A stretch of 64,000 nt of DNA from Chitinophagaceae bacterium (GCA_016720745.1 JADKKA010000022.1:992001-1056000); one strand, 5' to 3'. Positions 18,665 through 28,150 are shown, counted from the first letter of the stretch. Notes: generated from the letters alone by a model not told the origin. Translations and numbers: made by a program.

Positions 18665-20590
18665 ATGTTTATGGGTCGCCGAATTTTATTTGTCATTATT
18701 TCCTTTTTCTTTTTAATAACCGGAATCAAAGCACAGGATAGCATCCAGGAACTGAGCAATATCACCATAACTGCCAGTTTACTGCAACAACAACAAAAAG
18801 AAACCGGAAGAAATGTGATCAGTATCCGGGGGGATTATTTTAATGCCCTTGCCGTCCATTCATTGGATGAATTATTACGCTACCTGCCCGGAGTGGAAGT
18901 GCAGCAAAGAGGTCCACAGGGAGCACAAAGCAATATCATTTTACGTGGGGGCACTTTCCAACAGGTACTGGTGATTATTGATGGCATCCGTTTAAATGAT
19001 CCCTTAACCGGTCATTTCAACAGCTATATACCTTTGAATCCTGCTGAAATTGAAAGAATAGAAATCCTGAAAGGATCTGCGGCGGCCATCTACGGATCAG
19101 AAGCCGTTGGTGGCGTGATCAATATTATCAGCCGCAGTTTTCATCAGCAGTCCTTCCAGCCCAAAAAAGAATTCCGGGGTAGATTGGCTGCCGGTGAATA
19201 TGCGTTGCTGAATGGAGAAGCATATGGCCGGATTGCGACTGCCAAATCAGTTTTTACGGCAGGACTGCAGTCCAATAATGCCAACGGGCCCGCACTCCGC
19301 GGTACAGATGGCTTTTTTCATCTGCACAATGCCAATATATCTATGGCAACACAGCTCAGCAAAAACTGGATCATCCGATTCCGGGCTGCTGCAGATATCC
19401 GCTCCTTTAATGCACAAAATTTCTTTACCACATTTACCAGTGATACAGCCAGGGAAAAAGTGAAGAGCTGGTGGAACCATTTAAGGATGGAAATTAAAAC
19501 CCGCAAAGGATTGCTACAACTGGATGCCGGGTATAAGCAACTTCGGGATCAATACTGGTTCAGGCCTGCAGCCACTCCGAATGATAACAAAACAAACTTG
19601 TTCAGCACACAGGCATTTTATCATACTACTCTTGGAAAAAAGTCAGATTATACAACAGGTATCCAACTGATGCGGAAAGCCATCCGATCCAATGACAGGG
19701 GGAATCATCGTTTGTGGCATGGAGCCCTTTATTCGATCTTTCATCAGCAAGCTTCCAAAAATTTTCATCTGCATGAAAGTATCCGCCTCGATTGGGATGA
19801 AAATTATGGGGTGATCCTGGCTCCACAGTTCAATATGGCCTGGTCTCCATCCAAATTCAGTTTCCGCCTATCCGCAGGACGCTCCTTCCGTGATGCAGAC
19901 TTCACCGAACGCTATAATAATTATAATAAAGCACTGGTCACCAGCGGAAGTATTGGAAACCCGGCCTTGCAGGCTGAGCAGTCATGGAACCTGGAAGCAG
20001 GAATGGATTACTATAGTCGCCATGGCTGGCAATTAAGAACAACCATTTTCCGGCGCTGGCACCGCGACCTGATCGACTGGACACCTACTCCCTATGCTGA
20101 GATGCCCCGAAAAGAAAATCTGAGTCCTGCTGGCAGTTATTCACTGGCCCGGAACCTGGAACGGATCAATACATCCGGCCTTGAAATTGATTGGTTGATT
20201 AAAAAGAAACTCAGTGCACATAGCAGCATCACCGGAACCCTGGGTTATACATTTATCCGCTCTGCAAATGAGGATGCCGTTCCTTCCTTTTATATTTCAT
20301 CACATGCAAGGCACCTGCTCAATTTTACCAGTCAGATTACTATCCATTCCTTTTCATTGGGGATAAACGGACTTTACAAAGAACGAAACAGCAGGGAGGC
20401 CACTGCAATAGGCGCCCGGATCAGTCCTTCCTACTTTATCATGGGCTTGAAGCTGAGCTATATATTGCCAGGCAACCATTGTCGTTTTTATCTCCAGGGG
20501 GATAATATTTTTAATACAAGCTACAGTGATCTACTTGGTGCATCCATGCCCGGACGATGGTTATCCGGTGGAATTGAGATAACTTTGTAA
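18665..20590 (+). CDS. TonB-dependent outer-membrane receptor, BtuB-like
   Basis: 641 residues. A signal peptide (about residues 1-23, ending GIKAQ) precedes a plug domain at about 30-165, with SLDELLRYLPGVEVQQRGPQGAQSNIILRGG, IIDGIRLNDPLTGHFN and ILKGSAAAIYGSEAVGGVINI. A 22-strand-type barrel follows and ends in the aromatic-poor terminus GGIEITL. The compact size and plug resemble vitamin B12/siderophore receptors rather than SusC. The substrate cannot be read from the sequence: neither a riboswitch nor cobalamin genes are adjacent. A good -7 element for the next gene is embedded at its 3' end. Confidence 0.88.
   Translation: MFMGRRILFVIISFFFLITGIKAQDSIQELSNITITASLLQQQQKETGRNVISIRGDYFNALAVHSLDELLRYLPGVEVQQRGPQGAQSNIILRGGTFQQVLVIIDGIRLNDPLTGHFNSYIPLNPAEIERIEILKGSAAAIYGSEAVGGVINIISRSFHQQSFQPKKEFRGRLAAGEYALLNGEAYGRIATAKSVFTAGLQSNNANGPALRGTDGFFHLHNANISMATQLSKNWIIRFRAAADIRSFNAQNFFTTFTSDTAREKVKSWWNHLRMEIKTRKGLLQLDAGYKQLRDQYWFRPAATPNDNKTNLFSTQAFYHTTLGKKSDYTTGIQLMRKAIRSNDRGNHRLWHGALYSIFHQQASKNFHLHESIRLDWDENYGVILAPQFNMAWSPSKFSFRLSAGRSFRDADFTERYNNYNKALVTSGSIGNPALQAEQSWNLEAGMDYYSRHGWQLRTTIFRRWHRDLIDWTPTPYAEMPRKENLSPAGSYSLARNLERINTSGLEIDWLIKKKLSAHSSITGTLGYTFIRSANEDAVPSFYISSHARHLLNFTSQITIHSFSLGINGLYKERNSREATAIGARISPSYFIMGLKLSYILPGNHCRFYLQGDNIFNTSYSDLLGASMPGRWLSGGIEITL
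20580..20587 (+). promoter_or_regulatory. -7 element TAACTTTG at the end of the receptor gene
   Basis: TAACTTTG sits 24 nt before the aldehyde dehydrogenase ATG at 20612 and overlaps the last codons of the receptor gene, suggesting separate transcription. Confidence 0.5.
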
Positions 20591-20611
20591 TCCTTAAAAA
20601 TTGCTTGCAGC

Positions 20612-22135
20612 ATGGATTTTTTACATACCCTTCGTATTCAGCAGGAAAACAGTGGCATTAGTACCGGCCAGGAATGGCTTTCCGGAAAAGGATCACTGAT
20701 TGAGTCTTATTCCCCCGTAGATGGAAAAAAAATTGCGGCTGTAACAGCGGCCGACCGGGACAGCTATGATGCCGTGATCAACAAAGCAACAGCTGCCTTC
20801 CATCAATGGAGACTGGTACCTGCACCCAAACGTGGAGAAGTAGTCAGACAGATCGGAGAAGCGCTGCGGCAATACAAGGACCCCCTGGGAAAACTCGTTT
20901 CCTTTGAAATGGGAAAAAGTCTGCAGGAAGGATTGGGAGAAGTGCAGGAAATGATTGATATCTGTGATTTTGCTGTTGGGCTTTCGAGGCAATTACATGG
21001 TTTAACCATGCACAGTGAACGCCCCGGGCACCGGATGTATGAACAGTACCACCCGCTGGGAATCGTTGGCGTGATTTCAGCTTTCAATTTTCCGGTAGCC
21101 GTATGGAGCTGGAACAGTATGCTGGCCTGGGTTTGCGGGGATGTTTGTGTTTGGAAACCTTCTGAAAAAGTGCCTCTTTGTTCTATCGCCTGTCAGCATA
21201 TCGTCAATGAAGTATTTGCCCGGAACCAGGTACCCGAAGGGGTTTCCTGTATAATCAATGGCGGACGTGAAGTAGGTGAATGGATGGCTGCAGATAACAG
21301 GGTACCCCTGGTTTCAGCAACCGGCTCTACCCGGATGGGTAAAGCAGTAGGCGCTGCTGTGGGTGCAAGATTAGGCAGGGCGTTACTGGAACTGGGAGGA
21401 AATAATGCCATCATCATTTCTAAAGAAGCAGATCTTGATATTGCCATCCTTGGGGCTTTGTTTGGAGCGGTAGGTACAGCCGGACAAAGATGCACTACCA
21501 CAAGACGACTCATCATTCATGAAGATATTTATGATAAAGTAAAGGCTAAACTGACATCCGCCTATCAGCAATTGCGCATTGGCAACCCGCTGGATGCAGC
21601 CAATCATGTGGGCCCGCTGATTGATCAGGATGCCGTAAAAATGTACCTCGATGCCATTGAAAAATGCAAAGCAGCCGGTGGTCATTTTGTAGTAGAGGGA
21701 AAAGTACTGGAAGGAAAAGGCTATGAAAGCGGTTGTTATGTACAACCTTGTATTGCCGAGGCTAAACCTGATGATGCCATTGTACAGCACGAAACATTTG
21801 CACCCATTCTTTATCTGCTGCGATATAAAACGCTGGATGAGGCTATTGCAATCCAGAACGGGGTACCACAGGGGCTCTCCTCCTCCATCATGACCCTGAA
21901 TATGCGGGAGGCAGAACAATTCCTTTCACAGGCTGGCAGTGATTGCGGAATCGCCAATGTCAATATTGGTACCTCCGGGGCTGAAATCGGTGGCGCATTT
22001 GGGGGAGAAAAGGAAACCGGCGGCGGAAGGGAAAGTGGCAGTGATGCCTGGAAAGTGTATATGCGCCGTCAAACCAATACCATCAATTACAGCAGTTCCC
22101 TGCCACTGGCTCAGGGTATCCGATTTGATGTATAA
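20612..22135 (+). CDS. amaB: Aldehyde dehydrogenase, ALDH7 type (alpha-aminoadipic semialdehyde / piperideine-6-carboxylate dehydrogenase-like)
   Basis: NAD(P)+-dependent oxidation of an aldehyde to an acid. The 507-residue protein has the ALDH core: VISAFNFPVAVWSWN, GDVCVWKPSEKVPL, the catalytic glutamate in ALLELGGNNAIII, the catalytic cysteine in GTAGQRCTTTRRLIIHE, and the late ETFAPILY and GGAFGGEKETGGGRESGSDAWKVYMRRQT. The last motif is characteristic of ALDH7/antiquitin. Lysine catabolism is the likely role, but no other lysine genes are near. It has its own promoter within the upstream gene. Confidence 0.88.
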   Translation: MDFLHTLRIQQENSGISTGQEWLSGKGSLIESYSPVDGKKIAAVTAADRDSYDAVINKATAAFHQWRLVPAPKRGEVVRQIGEALRQYKDPLGKLVSFEMGKSLQEGLGEVQEMIDICDFAVGLSRQLHGLTMHSERPGHRMYEQYHPLGIVGVISAFNFPVAVWSWNSMLAWVCGDVCVWKPSEKVPLCSIACQHIVNEVFARNQVPEGVSCIINGGREVGEWMAADNRVPLVSATGSTRMGKAVGAAVGARLGRALLELGGNNAIIISKEADLDIAILGALFGAVGTAGQRCTTTRRLIIHEDIYDKVKAKLTSAYQQLRIGNPLDAANHVGPLIDQDAVKMYLDAIEKCKAAGGHFVVEGKVLEGKGYESGCYVQPCIAEAKPDDAIVQHETFAPILYLLRYKTLDEAIAIQNGVPQGLSSSIMTLNMREAEQFLSQAGSDCGIANVNIGTSGAEIGGAFGGEKETGGGRESGSDAWKVYMRRQTNTINYSSSLPLAQGIRFDV

Positions 22136-22192
22136 ACGGTTTGTTTGAAGATGGGTTTGTGATTTAACCATTCTTTAAAACAACCACGAAGC

Positions 22193-22268
22193 ATTACCAT
22201 TCGTCAAAAAAAACATAAAACCGCTCACATTTCTGCCGTTTTGTATGCAATAATGTATGAATGGTAAT
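22193..22268. promoter_or_regulatory. Inverted repeat ATTACCATTC/GAATGGTAAT upstream of the subtilase gene
   Basis: Two perfect 10-bp inverted arms at 22193-22202 and 22259-22268 are separated by 56 bp of A-rich sequence, ending about 40 bp before the ATG at 22310. They could bind a dimeric regulator or form a leader stem. No protein is known to bind here. Confidence 0.45.
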
Positions 22269-22309
22269 CACTATTTTTACAACTTCACCAATTTTACAGC
22301 CATAAAATT

Positions 22310-23992
22310 ATGCGTATGACTTTCTTCGAAAAACGTACCTTATTGATTGCAGCCTTATCCGCCATTTCCCTGATTGGTTATTCCCAGAAAGATGATGTGC
22401 CCAAAGGCTGGCATATGCTTGACAAAACAAAAGACGGATACCAGGGTATCAGCATTGGTCAGGCTTACGACTTTGTAAAGACCAAAAAACTGAAGAGTAA
22501 CACGGTGATCGTAGCGGTGATTGATTCAGGAGTGGATACCCTTCACGAAGACCTGAAAACCATCCTTTGGAAAAATGCAAAAGAAATCCCGGGGAATGGT
22601 ATCGATGATGATAAAAACGGCTATGTAGATGATATCTATGGCTGGAATTTCCTGGGGGGCCGTGATGGCCGGAATGTGGAGCAGGACTCCTATGAAGCTG
22701 CCAGGGTTTATCACAAATTCAAAGAAAAATGGGAGGCGAAAAGCAATGTGAACATCTCATCCCTTTCTCCTGATGAAGCCTTTGAATACCAGTCATGGGT
22801 CAGGGCCAAACAGGAAATTGTTGGTGAAGTAAACCCGGAAGAGGTTCGCCAGCTTCGCCGTATGTCCAAAACCATGAAGGCAGGCGACTCGATCATTCGT
22901 AATGATATCAAGAAAGAAGAGTATTCCTGTAAGGATCTCGGTTCTTATACATCAGCGGTGATGTCTGCCCAGCAAACAAGGGATATCCTGATTCGTATCT
23001 GTAAGGCTAACGATAATGAAGAAATTACCAATCAGCAAATCCTCGATCAGCTGGAAGGCGATCTGAATAAAATGGAAGCCTCCGAAATTGCTCCTAAAAA
23101 ATACAGGGATGATATTGTAAAAGACAATTACGAGGATTTCAATGATAAATTTTACGGGAACAACAATGTAATGGTGAGTAATAAATCAGCCCTCCATGGC
23201 ACCCACGTGTCCGGAATCATCGGAGCGATCAGGGGAAATGGTAAAGGAATGGACGGGGTGGCTGATAATGTACGCATCATGACACTTCGTGCAGTGCCTG
23301 ATGGTGATGAGCATGATAAGGATATTGCGTTGGCCATTCGTTATGCTGTTGACAATGGAGCAAGGGTCATCAATATGAGTTTTGGAAAGAGTTTCTCTCC
23401 CGAAAAAAAATGGGTGGATGATGCCGTAAAATATGCAGAAAGCAAAGGTGTTTTGCTGGTACATGCCGCAGGAAACGATGCCAAGAACCTGGATACTACA
23501 TTTAACTTTCCCAGTCCCCAGCTAATTGATGGTACCCGGCCAACAAACTGGATTACGGTTGGTGCCAGCGGTGACCCCAAAGCAGGTGGTTTAACTGCCG
23601 GTTTCTCTAACTATGGTAAAAAAGAAGTGGACGTTTTTGCACCCGGTGTAAAAATCTATTCTACCGTTCCGGGTGGTAATACCTACCAGAACCTCCAGGG
23701 AACCAGTATGGCTTCACCGGTAGTGGCAGGATTGGCCGCTTTTATTATGTCCTACTATCCCACCCTGAGTGCAACACAGGTAAAAAACATTATTGAAAAA
23801 TCATCCAAAGACCCTGGTACAGAAGTCAAGAACCCTGGTAATGATGAGATGGTGAAACTGTCTGAACTCAGCCGTTCCGGAGGTATTATCAACGCTTATG
23901 AAGCCATGAAATTGGCTGCAGTAACCAAAGGAGAATTAAAACCAGCTGTTGTAAAACCAGCTACTACTGTTAAACCAGGCCGAAAAGGTTAA
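22310..23992 (+). CDS. Secreted S8 family serine peptidase (subtilase) with a long catalytic-domain insertion
   Basis: A 560-residue exported protease. The signal peptide is about residues 1-25 (ending IGYSQ). Catalytic residues: Asp72 in VAVIDSGVD, His296 in LHGTHVSGII, oxyanion Asn389 in AAGND, Ser466 in GTSMASPVVAG. About 220 residues separate Asp and His, far more than in ordinary subtilisins; the insert is charged and helical (about 125-285). After the catalytic domain only a short basic Pro/Val/Lys tail remains, with no T9SS sorting domain, so retention in the periplasm or envelope is possible. A terminator follows. Confidence 0.92.
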   Translation: MRMTFFEKRTLLIAALSAISLIGYSQKDDVPKGWHMLDKTKDGYQGISIGQAYDFVKTKKLKSNTVIVAVIDSGVDTLHEDLKTILWKNAKEIPGNGIDDDKNGYVDDIYGWNFLGGRDGRNVEQDSYEAARVYHKFKEKWEAKSNVNISSLSPDEAFEYQSWVRAKQEIVGEVNPEEVRQLRRMSKTMKAGDSIIRNDIKKEEYSCKDLGSYTSAVMSAQQTRDILIRICKANDNEEITNQQILDQLEGDLNKMEASEIAPKKYRDDIVKDNYEDFNDKFYGNNNVMVSNKSALHGTHVSGIIGAIRGNGKGMDGVADNVRIMTLRAVPDGDEHDKDIALAIRYAVDNGARVINMSFGKSFSPEKKWVDDAVKYAESKGVLLVHAAGNDAKNLDTTFNFPSPQLIDGTRPTNWITVGASGDPKAGGLTAGFSNYGKKEVDVFAPGVKIYSTVPGGNTYQNLQGTSMASPVVAGLAAFIMSYYPTLSATQVKNIIEKSSKDPGTEVKNPGNDEMVKLSELSRSGGIINAYEAMKLAAVTKGELKPAVVKPATTVKPGRKG

Positions 23993-24015
23993 TCAGCAAC
24001 TGATAAAATATCATC

Positions 24016-24040
24016 AAAACCCTGCCTTGCGGGGTTTTTT
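24016..24040 (+). terminator. Terminator of the subtilase gene
   Basis: AAAACCC, TGCCTTGC and GGGGTTTTTT form a short GC stem with a six-T tail, 24 bp after the stop codon. Confidence 0.8.
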
Positions 24041-24100
24041 ATTTCTTGATATTTCTTATAAATCTTGCCTATTTTGCATTGAACTTCAGACCCAAATATT

Positions 24101-24820
24101 ATGCGATATACAGCTATTTTTTCTGGCCTTACTGCCCTTTGTGTTTTCACATCCTGTGGTAGTTCATCTGAAAAAGATGATAAAGTAGTGATGGATACTA
24201 CCATTCATTCACCTGCTGGTACAACCACTATCAACACGGTTACTACAGATACCACCAAACCCGTAACCCTTAACCCCGCTACTCCGGTAGTTACCAGCCC
24301 TGCTCCGGGAGCTGGTGCCCTGAATCCGGCGCATGGTCAACCCGGGCATCGTTGTGATATCGCCGTAGGTGCACCGCTGAACAGCCCTCCCAGCGCCACA
24401 GCTCCTGCTTCCACTCCCATTCAGCTTAATACTAACAATAATCCATCCAGTCCGGTAGTATCACCGATAACTGTTACTAAAAGTACTACGCCAGTGGCTA
24501 ATACTGCCACCGGAATGAATCCTGCACACGGCCAACCCGGTCACCGTTGTGATATCGCAGTTGGAGCCCCTTTAAACAGCCCTCCATCAAATACAAGTGC
24601 ACCGGCCAGTCAGCCCGTTTCATTGCAACCTTCTATTCCAGGGGCTACTCCGGTTGTAACGCCGGCTAAAACAGCTGTGACACCAGTAGCCACACAAACA
24701 GTTACAGCACCCGGAATGAATCCAGCGCATGGACAACCCGGTCACCGCTGTGATATAGCGGTAGGCGCCCCCCTGAACAGTAAACCGGCCGCTGAACCGG
24801 TAAAACCAAAAACGAATTAA
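24101..24820 (+). CDS. Lipoprotein with three copies of a HGQPGHRCDIAVGAPLN motif
   Basis: A 239-residue lipoprotein: signal sequence with lipobox FTSC (Cys at about residue 19), then a Thr/Pro/Val-rich low-complexity chain carrying three nearly identical 20-residue modules (NPAHGQPGHRCDIAVGAPLN at roughly 76-95, 144-163 and 211-230). Each module has two His, one Cys and one Asp that could bind a metal or heme, or form an inter-protein disulfide. No enzyme fold is visible. I recall similar modules in other Bacteroidota hypothetical proteins but know no function. The stop codon is one base from the DinB-family gene, so the two are co-transcribed. Confidence 0.85.
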   Translation: MRYTAIFSGLTALCVFTSCGSSSEKDDKVVMDTTIHSPAGTTTINTVTTDTTKPVTLNPATPVVTSPAPGAGALNPAHGQPGHRCDIAVGAPLNSPPSATAPASTPIQLNTNNNPSSPVVSPITVTKSTTPVANTATGMNPAHGQPGHRCDIAVGAPLNSPPSNTSAPASQPVSLQPSIPGATPVVTPAKTAVTPVATQTVTAPGMNPAHGQPGHRCDIAVGAPLNSKPAAEPVKPKTN

Positions 24821-24821
24821 T

Positions 24822-25331
24822 ATGCCCCGTCCGGATCTGAACAATACTCCCCCATTTTTTCACAACTATATCAATCAGGCACCCGGCAACGATGTAAAAA
24901 AAATAATCAGCGAACAAACGACTGCGCTGTTTCGCTTTTTTGCCCGTATTCCTGAAGCAAAAAGAAGCTACCGCTATGCCCGTGGCAAATGGACGATTCA
25001 GGAAATGCTGCAGCATATGATCGATACAGAAAGAGTATTCGCCTATCGGGCATTATGCTTTGCCAGACAGGATAAAACCTCACTTCCCTCCTTTGATGAA
25101 AACAGCTATGCCGATCATTCCGGAGCCAATCGCCGGGATTGGTATGACCTCATTGAAGAATTCAAAGCTGTGCGCCGGTCAACAGAAATACTTTTCCGCT
25201 CTTTCAATAAGAAGCAATTAGAAACGGTGGGTATTGCCAACCAGCATCCGGTATCGGTTATGGCCATGGGTTTTGTCATTGCCGGACACGTCAACCATCA
25301 TCTCAGGATTTTAAAGGAGCGATACCTGTAA
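24822..25331 (+). CDS. DinB/YfiT-like four-helix metalloprotein
   Basis: 169 residues with the DinB-superfamily pattern: EMLQHMIDTERVF (first His), SYADHSGANRR, and the C-terminal HVNHHLRILKERYL carrying the remaining His ligands of a predicted metal site. Members include thiol-dependent transferases and many proteins of unknown function. It is cytoplasmic, since no signal peptide is seen. Translation is probably coupled to the upstream repeat lipoprotein with a one-base gap. The biochemical role is unknown. Confidence 0.85.
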   Translation: MPRPDLNNTPPFFHNYINQAPGNDVKKIISEQTTALFRFFARIPEAKRSYRYARGKWTIQEMLQHMIDTERVFAYRALCFARQDKTSLPSFDENSYADHSGANRRDWYDLIEEFKAVRRSTEILFRSFNKKQLETVGIANQHPVSVMAMGFVIAGHVNHHLRILKERYL

Positions 25332-25344
25332 GAGGAAATGCAAA

Positions 25345-25866
25345 CTAGTCCTTCAGGCTGTAAAGGATCTTTCTGAAATCTTCTTTGAATTTGGCTTTAT
25401 TTTCCAACGTACAATAAGAGAGTACTTTGTAGTATGCTTTGTCGGTTTCTACCATTCCCACCAGGTAATAAATTTCAGCTTTGGCATCCTTATCATAATA
25501 GCTCAGATCAGCTTCCAGAAATTTTATGGCTCCTGATTGTTTTACCTGAGGTTTGGATTGATTCACTTTCTCCTCTCCTTCAATAAAATCTTTGATAAAA
25601 TCTTCATAGAATTCTGTCACACCGGAGAAGCTGACTTCTGCCAGCCGGAGACTTTCTTTATCATCAATGATTACAAATCCAAAAACATCTTTTACGGTGT
25701 TTTTATATTCCAGTGCGGCACTCGTGTTCAACCCGATGGTGCGGGTCATGTATGCTGGCATACTGATCGTGAACGGATGACCAACGGTAATGGTTTTCAT
25801 GGCCGTTTGTGCCGGGAGTATATGGCTACTGAATAGCAAAGCAAGAGAGAGGATGAATGTTTTCAT
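25345..25866 (-). CDS. Secreted protein of unknown function
   Basis: About 173 residues starting MKTFILSLALLFSSHILPAQ, a clear signal peptide. An ATG five codons earlier is possible. The mature part is mixed alpha/beta, with GFVIIDDKESLRLAEVSF, a charged FYEDFIKDFIEGEEKV helix and a C-terminal LENKAKFKEDFRKILYSL segment. The layout resembles small periplasmic proteins that measure or carry hydrophobic ligands, but I recognise no family. It converges with the DinB gene (13-bp gap) and lies downstream of the tail-specific protease, separated by a terminator. Confidence 0.8.
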   Translation of the reverse strand: MKTFILSLALLFSSHILPAQTAMKTITVGHPFTISMPAYMTRTIGLNTSAALEYKNTVKDVFGFVIIDDKESLRLAEVSFSGVTEFYEDFIKDFIEGEEKVNQSKPQVKQSGAIKFLEADLSYYDKDAKAEIYYLVGMVETDKAYYKVLSYCTLENKAKFKEDFRKILYSLKD

Positions 25867-25911
25867 GGGCTTTTTTTGCAAAATAAGGTAATGCAGGCCT
25901 GCCCTGCAAAT

Positions 25912-25942
25912 AAAAGCCCCGCATTAGAAATGCAGGGCTTTG
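25912..25942 (-). terminator. Terminator of the tail-specific protease gene
   Basis: On the minus strand AAAGCCCTGCAT and ATGCGGGGCTTT form a 12-position stem with a short loop, 20 bp past the protease stop codon at 25963. The T-run is weak (CTTTTA). Confidence 0.75.
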
Positions 25943-25962
25943 ACTATTATTTTTTCCAGTAC

Positions 25963-28116
25963 TCAGAATGCTTTCTTTTTGGGCTCTTCTGCTGTCTTGG
26001 ATTTTACCAGGTTCTGCTGGTTGATCATATCATTCACCACTTTAACGGTTTGATCCAGGTAAATATCTTTTCTAAGGTTTTTAATCCAGGCTTCAAATCT
26101 TTCCTGTTTGCTCTTGTCATTTTCCCAACGGTTCACTTCTTTGGGAAGCGCTGCAACATCTATTTCTCCTTTCAGTTTCAGGAGGGTTTCCAGTTGTTTG
26201 ATGGTACTCCGGATTGCTTTTTGCTCATTTTTATACTGATCAATCTGCAGGGAATAATGTCTGTCATTTTGCTTTGAAAGCCATTCTGTATTCTCTCTGA
26301 TCAGCTGAAAGGTATTATCAGTTTCCAGGCGTTGCTGGCTGAGTTGCTGCAGGGCTTTGAGATCAAAACTGGACTGCCAGTTACTATAGCTGGCCTTGTT
26401 GATTTCATCCCAGGGAAGGGCATCTTCATCATCTTTTTCCCTCACTTTCAAGTATTCGAGGTTATCAGGTAACACGATATCAGAACTCACCCCTTTCAAT
26501 TGGGTAGAACCACCATTGATCCGGTAGAATTTCTGTAAAGTCAGTTTTACTGTACCCAGGTCAGAATTGGTCATGGAAAAACCGGTTTCAGTATCCAATC
26601 CAATATTTCTTTGTACTGTTCCTTTACCATAAGTTGAAGTACTTCCTACTACCACACCACGGCCATAATCCTGAATGGCAGCTGCAAAAATTTCAGAGGC
26701 AGAGGCGCTGAATTCATTTACCATTACAGCGAAAGGGCCTGTATATAATACATTGCGGTCCTTATCTTTTAAGACGGTGGGTTTATTATCCCTGTCTTTC
26801 ACCTGTACAATCGGTCCATCCTCAATAAAGAGACCGGCCATCTGCACCACATCATATAAAGAACCACCACCGTTATTCCGGAGATCCAGTACAATGCCAT
26901 CCACATTCTCTTCTTTCAGTTTTTGTACTTCTTTGGCCACATCTACAAAACTGCGATTACCGTTGGGACGATCGAAGTCTGCATAAAATTCAGGCAGGTA
27001 GATATAACCGATCCTGGAACCGCCTTCTTTTACAATCGCACTGCGGGCAAAGGTTTCATCCTGAACAATCTCATCCCGGATCAGTGAAATTATTTTCAAA
27101 CTGCCATCCTGTTTTTTAACGGTCAGTTTTACTTCTGTTCCCTTCTTACCACGAATTACTTTTACAGCATCCGTTACTACATATCCGGTCAGGTCAACCG
27201 GCTCGTCATTTCCCTGCCCTACTTTCACAATAATATCCCCGGTCTGGAGCTCGCCTGATTTCCAGGCAGGACTTCCGGTGAGGATACTACTGACTTTAAT
27301 ATTGCCGTCATCATACTGAAGTGAAGCTCCGATTCCAAAAAAACGGCCGCTCATTTCTTCATCAAAATATCTTTTGTCAACCGGGGGGAAAAACTCACTG
27401 TGGGGATCCATGGTAGTGGTGATGGCATTCACATACATGCTGAATTTATCATCATCATTGAATTTATGCCGAAAGCGGTCGAATGTACGATCGGTCAGCC
27501 GCTTTACTTTTTCTCTGGCTTCTTTTTCCAGTTCCTCATCCGATTTTACTACAAATCCTTCCTTCCCTTTATTTTTTTCACGGGTATCAAGCAGATCAGT
27601 ATAACGCTCCAACGCCAGGAATTTTATTTTTTTTCTCCAGCGATCTTTGCGTTCAGCTGCCGTGGCAGGTGTTTCCAGTTTATCACCGTCCAGCTCTACT
27701 TCTTCATTAACGGTAAAGTCAAAGGGTGTTGCCAGGATCTCATTACAAATGGCTGCGGCTTCTTCTACCCTAGTATTAAAGGTTTTACCGGCCGCCATGA
27801 AAAATTCAACAGGGGCTCCTTTGATTTCATCATCCACCCGGATTTCATGCTTTTTCAGCAAATTGAAATCTGACTGGAGAAAAATGTTCTTTTCCGGATC
27901 GAGGTCTTTCAGGAATTTTTTGAAAACTTTTTTAGAAAAAGCATCATTAATGTCCTGGGGACTGTAATGTGCCTCCTGGAACATTTTGCCTACCAACCTT
28001 AAAATTTCTTCGTATTTGGAGGGGGGTGTGGTCGGGTGTGTGCCCCTTCCCATCGTTTTAAAGGCAAGGAAAGACCCTGCCACCAGCATCATAATGAGTA
28101 TCGGAAGTCTTTTCAT
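25963..28116 (-). CDS. prc: Carboxy-terminal (tail-specific) processing protease, S41 family
   Basis: A periplasmic/envelope serine protease of about 717 residues. The N-terminus MKRLPILIMMLVAGSFLAFK is a signal or anchor. A helical N-terminal domain precedes a PDZ domain (GIGASLQYDDGNIKVSSILTGSPAWKSGELQTGDIIVKVG). The catalytic domain holds VNEFSASASEIFAAAIQDYGRGVVVGSTSTYGKGTVQ, with Ser and Lys as the dyad. A C-terminal DUF3340-like helical region follows. Earlier ATGs at 28146 and 28170 are possible, but a TATTTTTG promoter element lies at 28151-28158, which favours 28116. Confidence 0.93.
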   Translation of the reverse strand: MKRLPILIMMLVAGSFLAFKTMGRGTHPTTPPSKYEEILRLVGKMFQEAHYSPQDINDAFSKKVFKKFLKDLDPEKNIFLQSDFNLLKKHEIRVDDEIKGAPVEFFMAAGKTFNTRVEEAAAICNEILATPFDFTVNEEVELDGDKLETPATAAERKDRWRKKIKFLALERYTDLLDTREKNKGKEGFVVKSDEELEKEAREKVKRLTDRTFDRFRHKFNDDDKFSMYVNAITTTMDPHSEFFPPVDKRYFDEEMSGRFFGIGASLQYDDGNIKVSSILTGSPAWKSGELQTGDIIVKVGQGNDEPVDLTGYVVTDAVKVIRGKKGTEVKLTVKKQDGSLKIISLIRDEIVQDETFARSAIVKEGGSRIGYIYLPEFYADFDRPNGNRSFVDVAKEVQKLKEENVDGIVLDLRNNGGGSLYDVVQMAGLFIEDGPIVQVKDRDNKPTVLKDKDRNVLYTGPFAVMVNEFSASASEIFAAAIQDYGRGVVVGSTSTYGKGTVQRNIGLDTETGFSMTNSDLGTVKLTLQKFYRINGGSTQLKGVSSDIVLPDNLEYLKVREKDDEDALPWDEINKASYSNWQSSFDLKALQQLSQQRLETDNTFQLIRENTEWLSKQNDRHYSLQIDQYKNEQKAIRSTIKQLETLLKLKGEIDVAALPKEVNRWENDKSKQERFEAWIKNLRKDIYLDQTVKVVNDMINQQNLVKSKTAEEPKKKAF

Positions 28117-28150
28117 ATTGAACAGGTATTTTAATGTGCCTGACATAATC

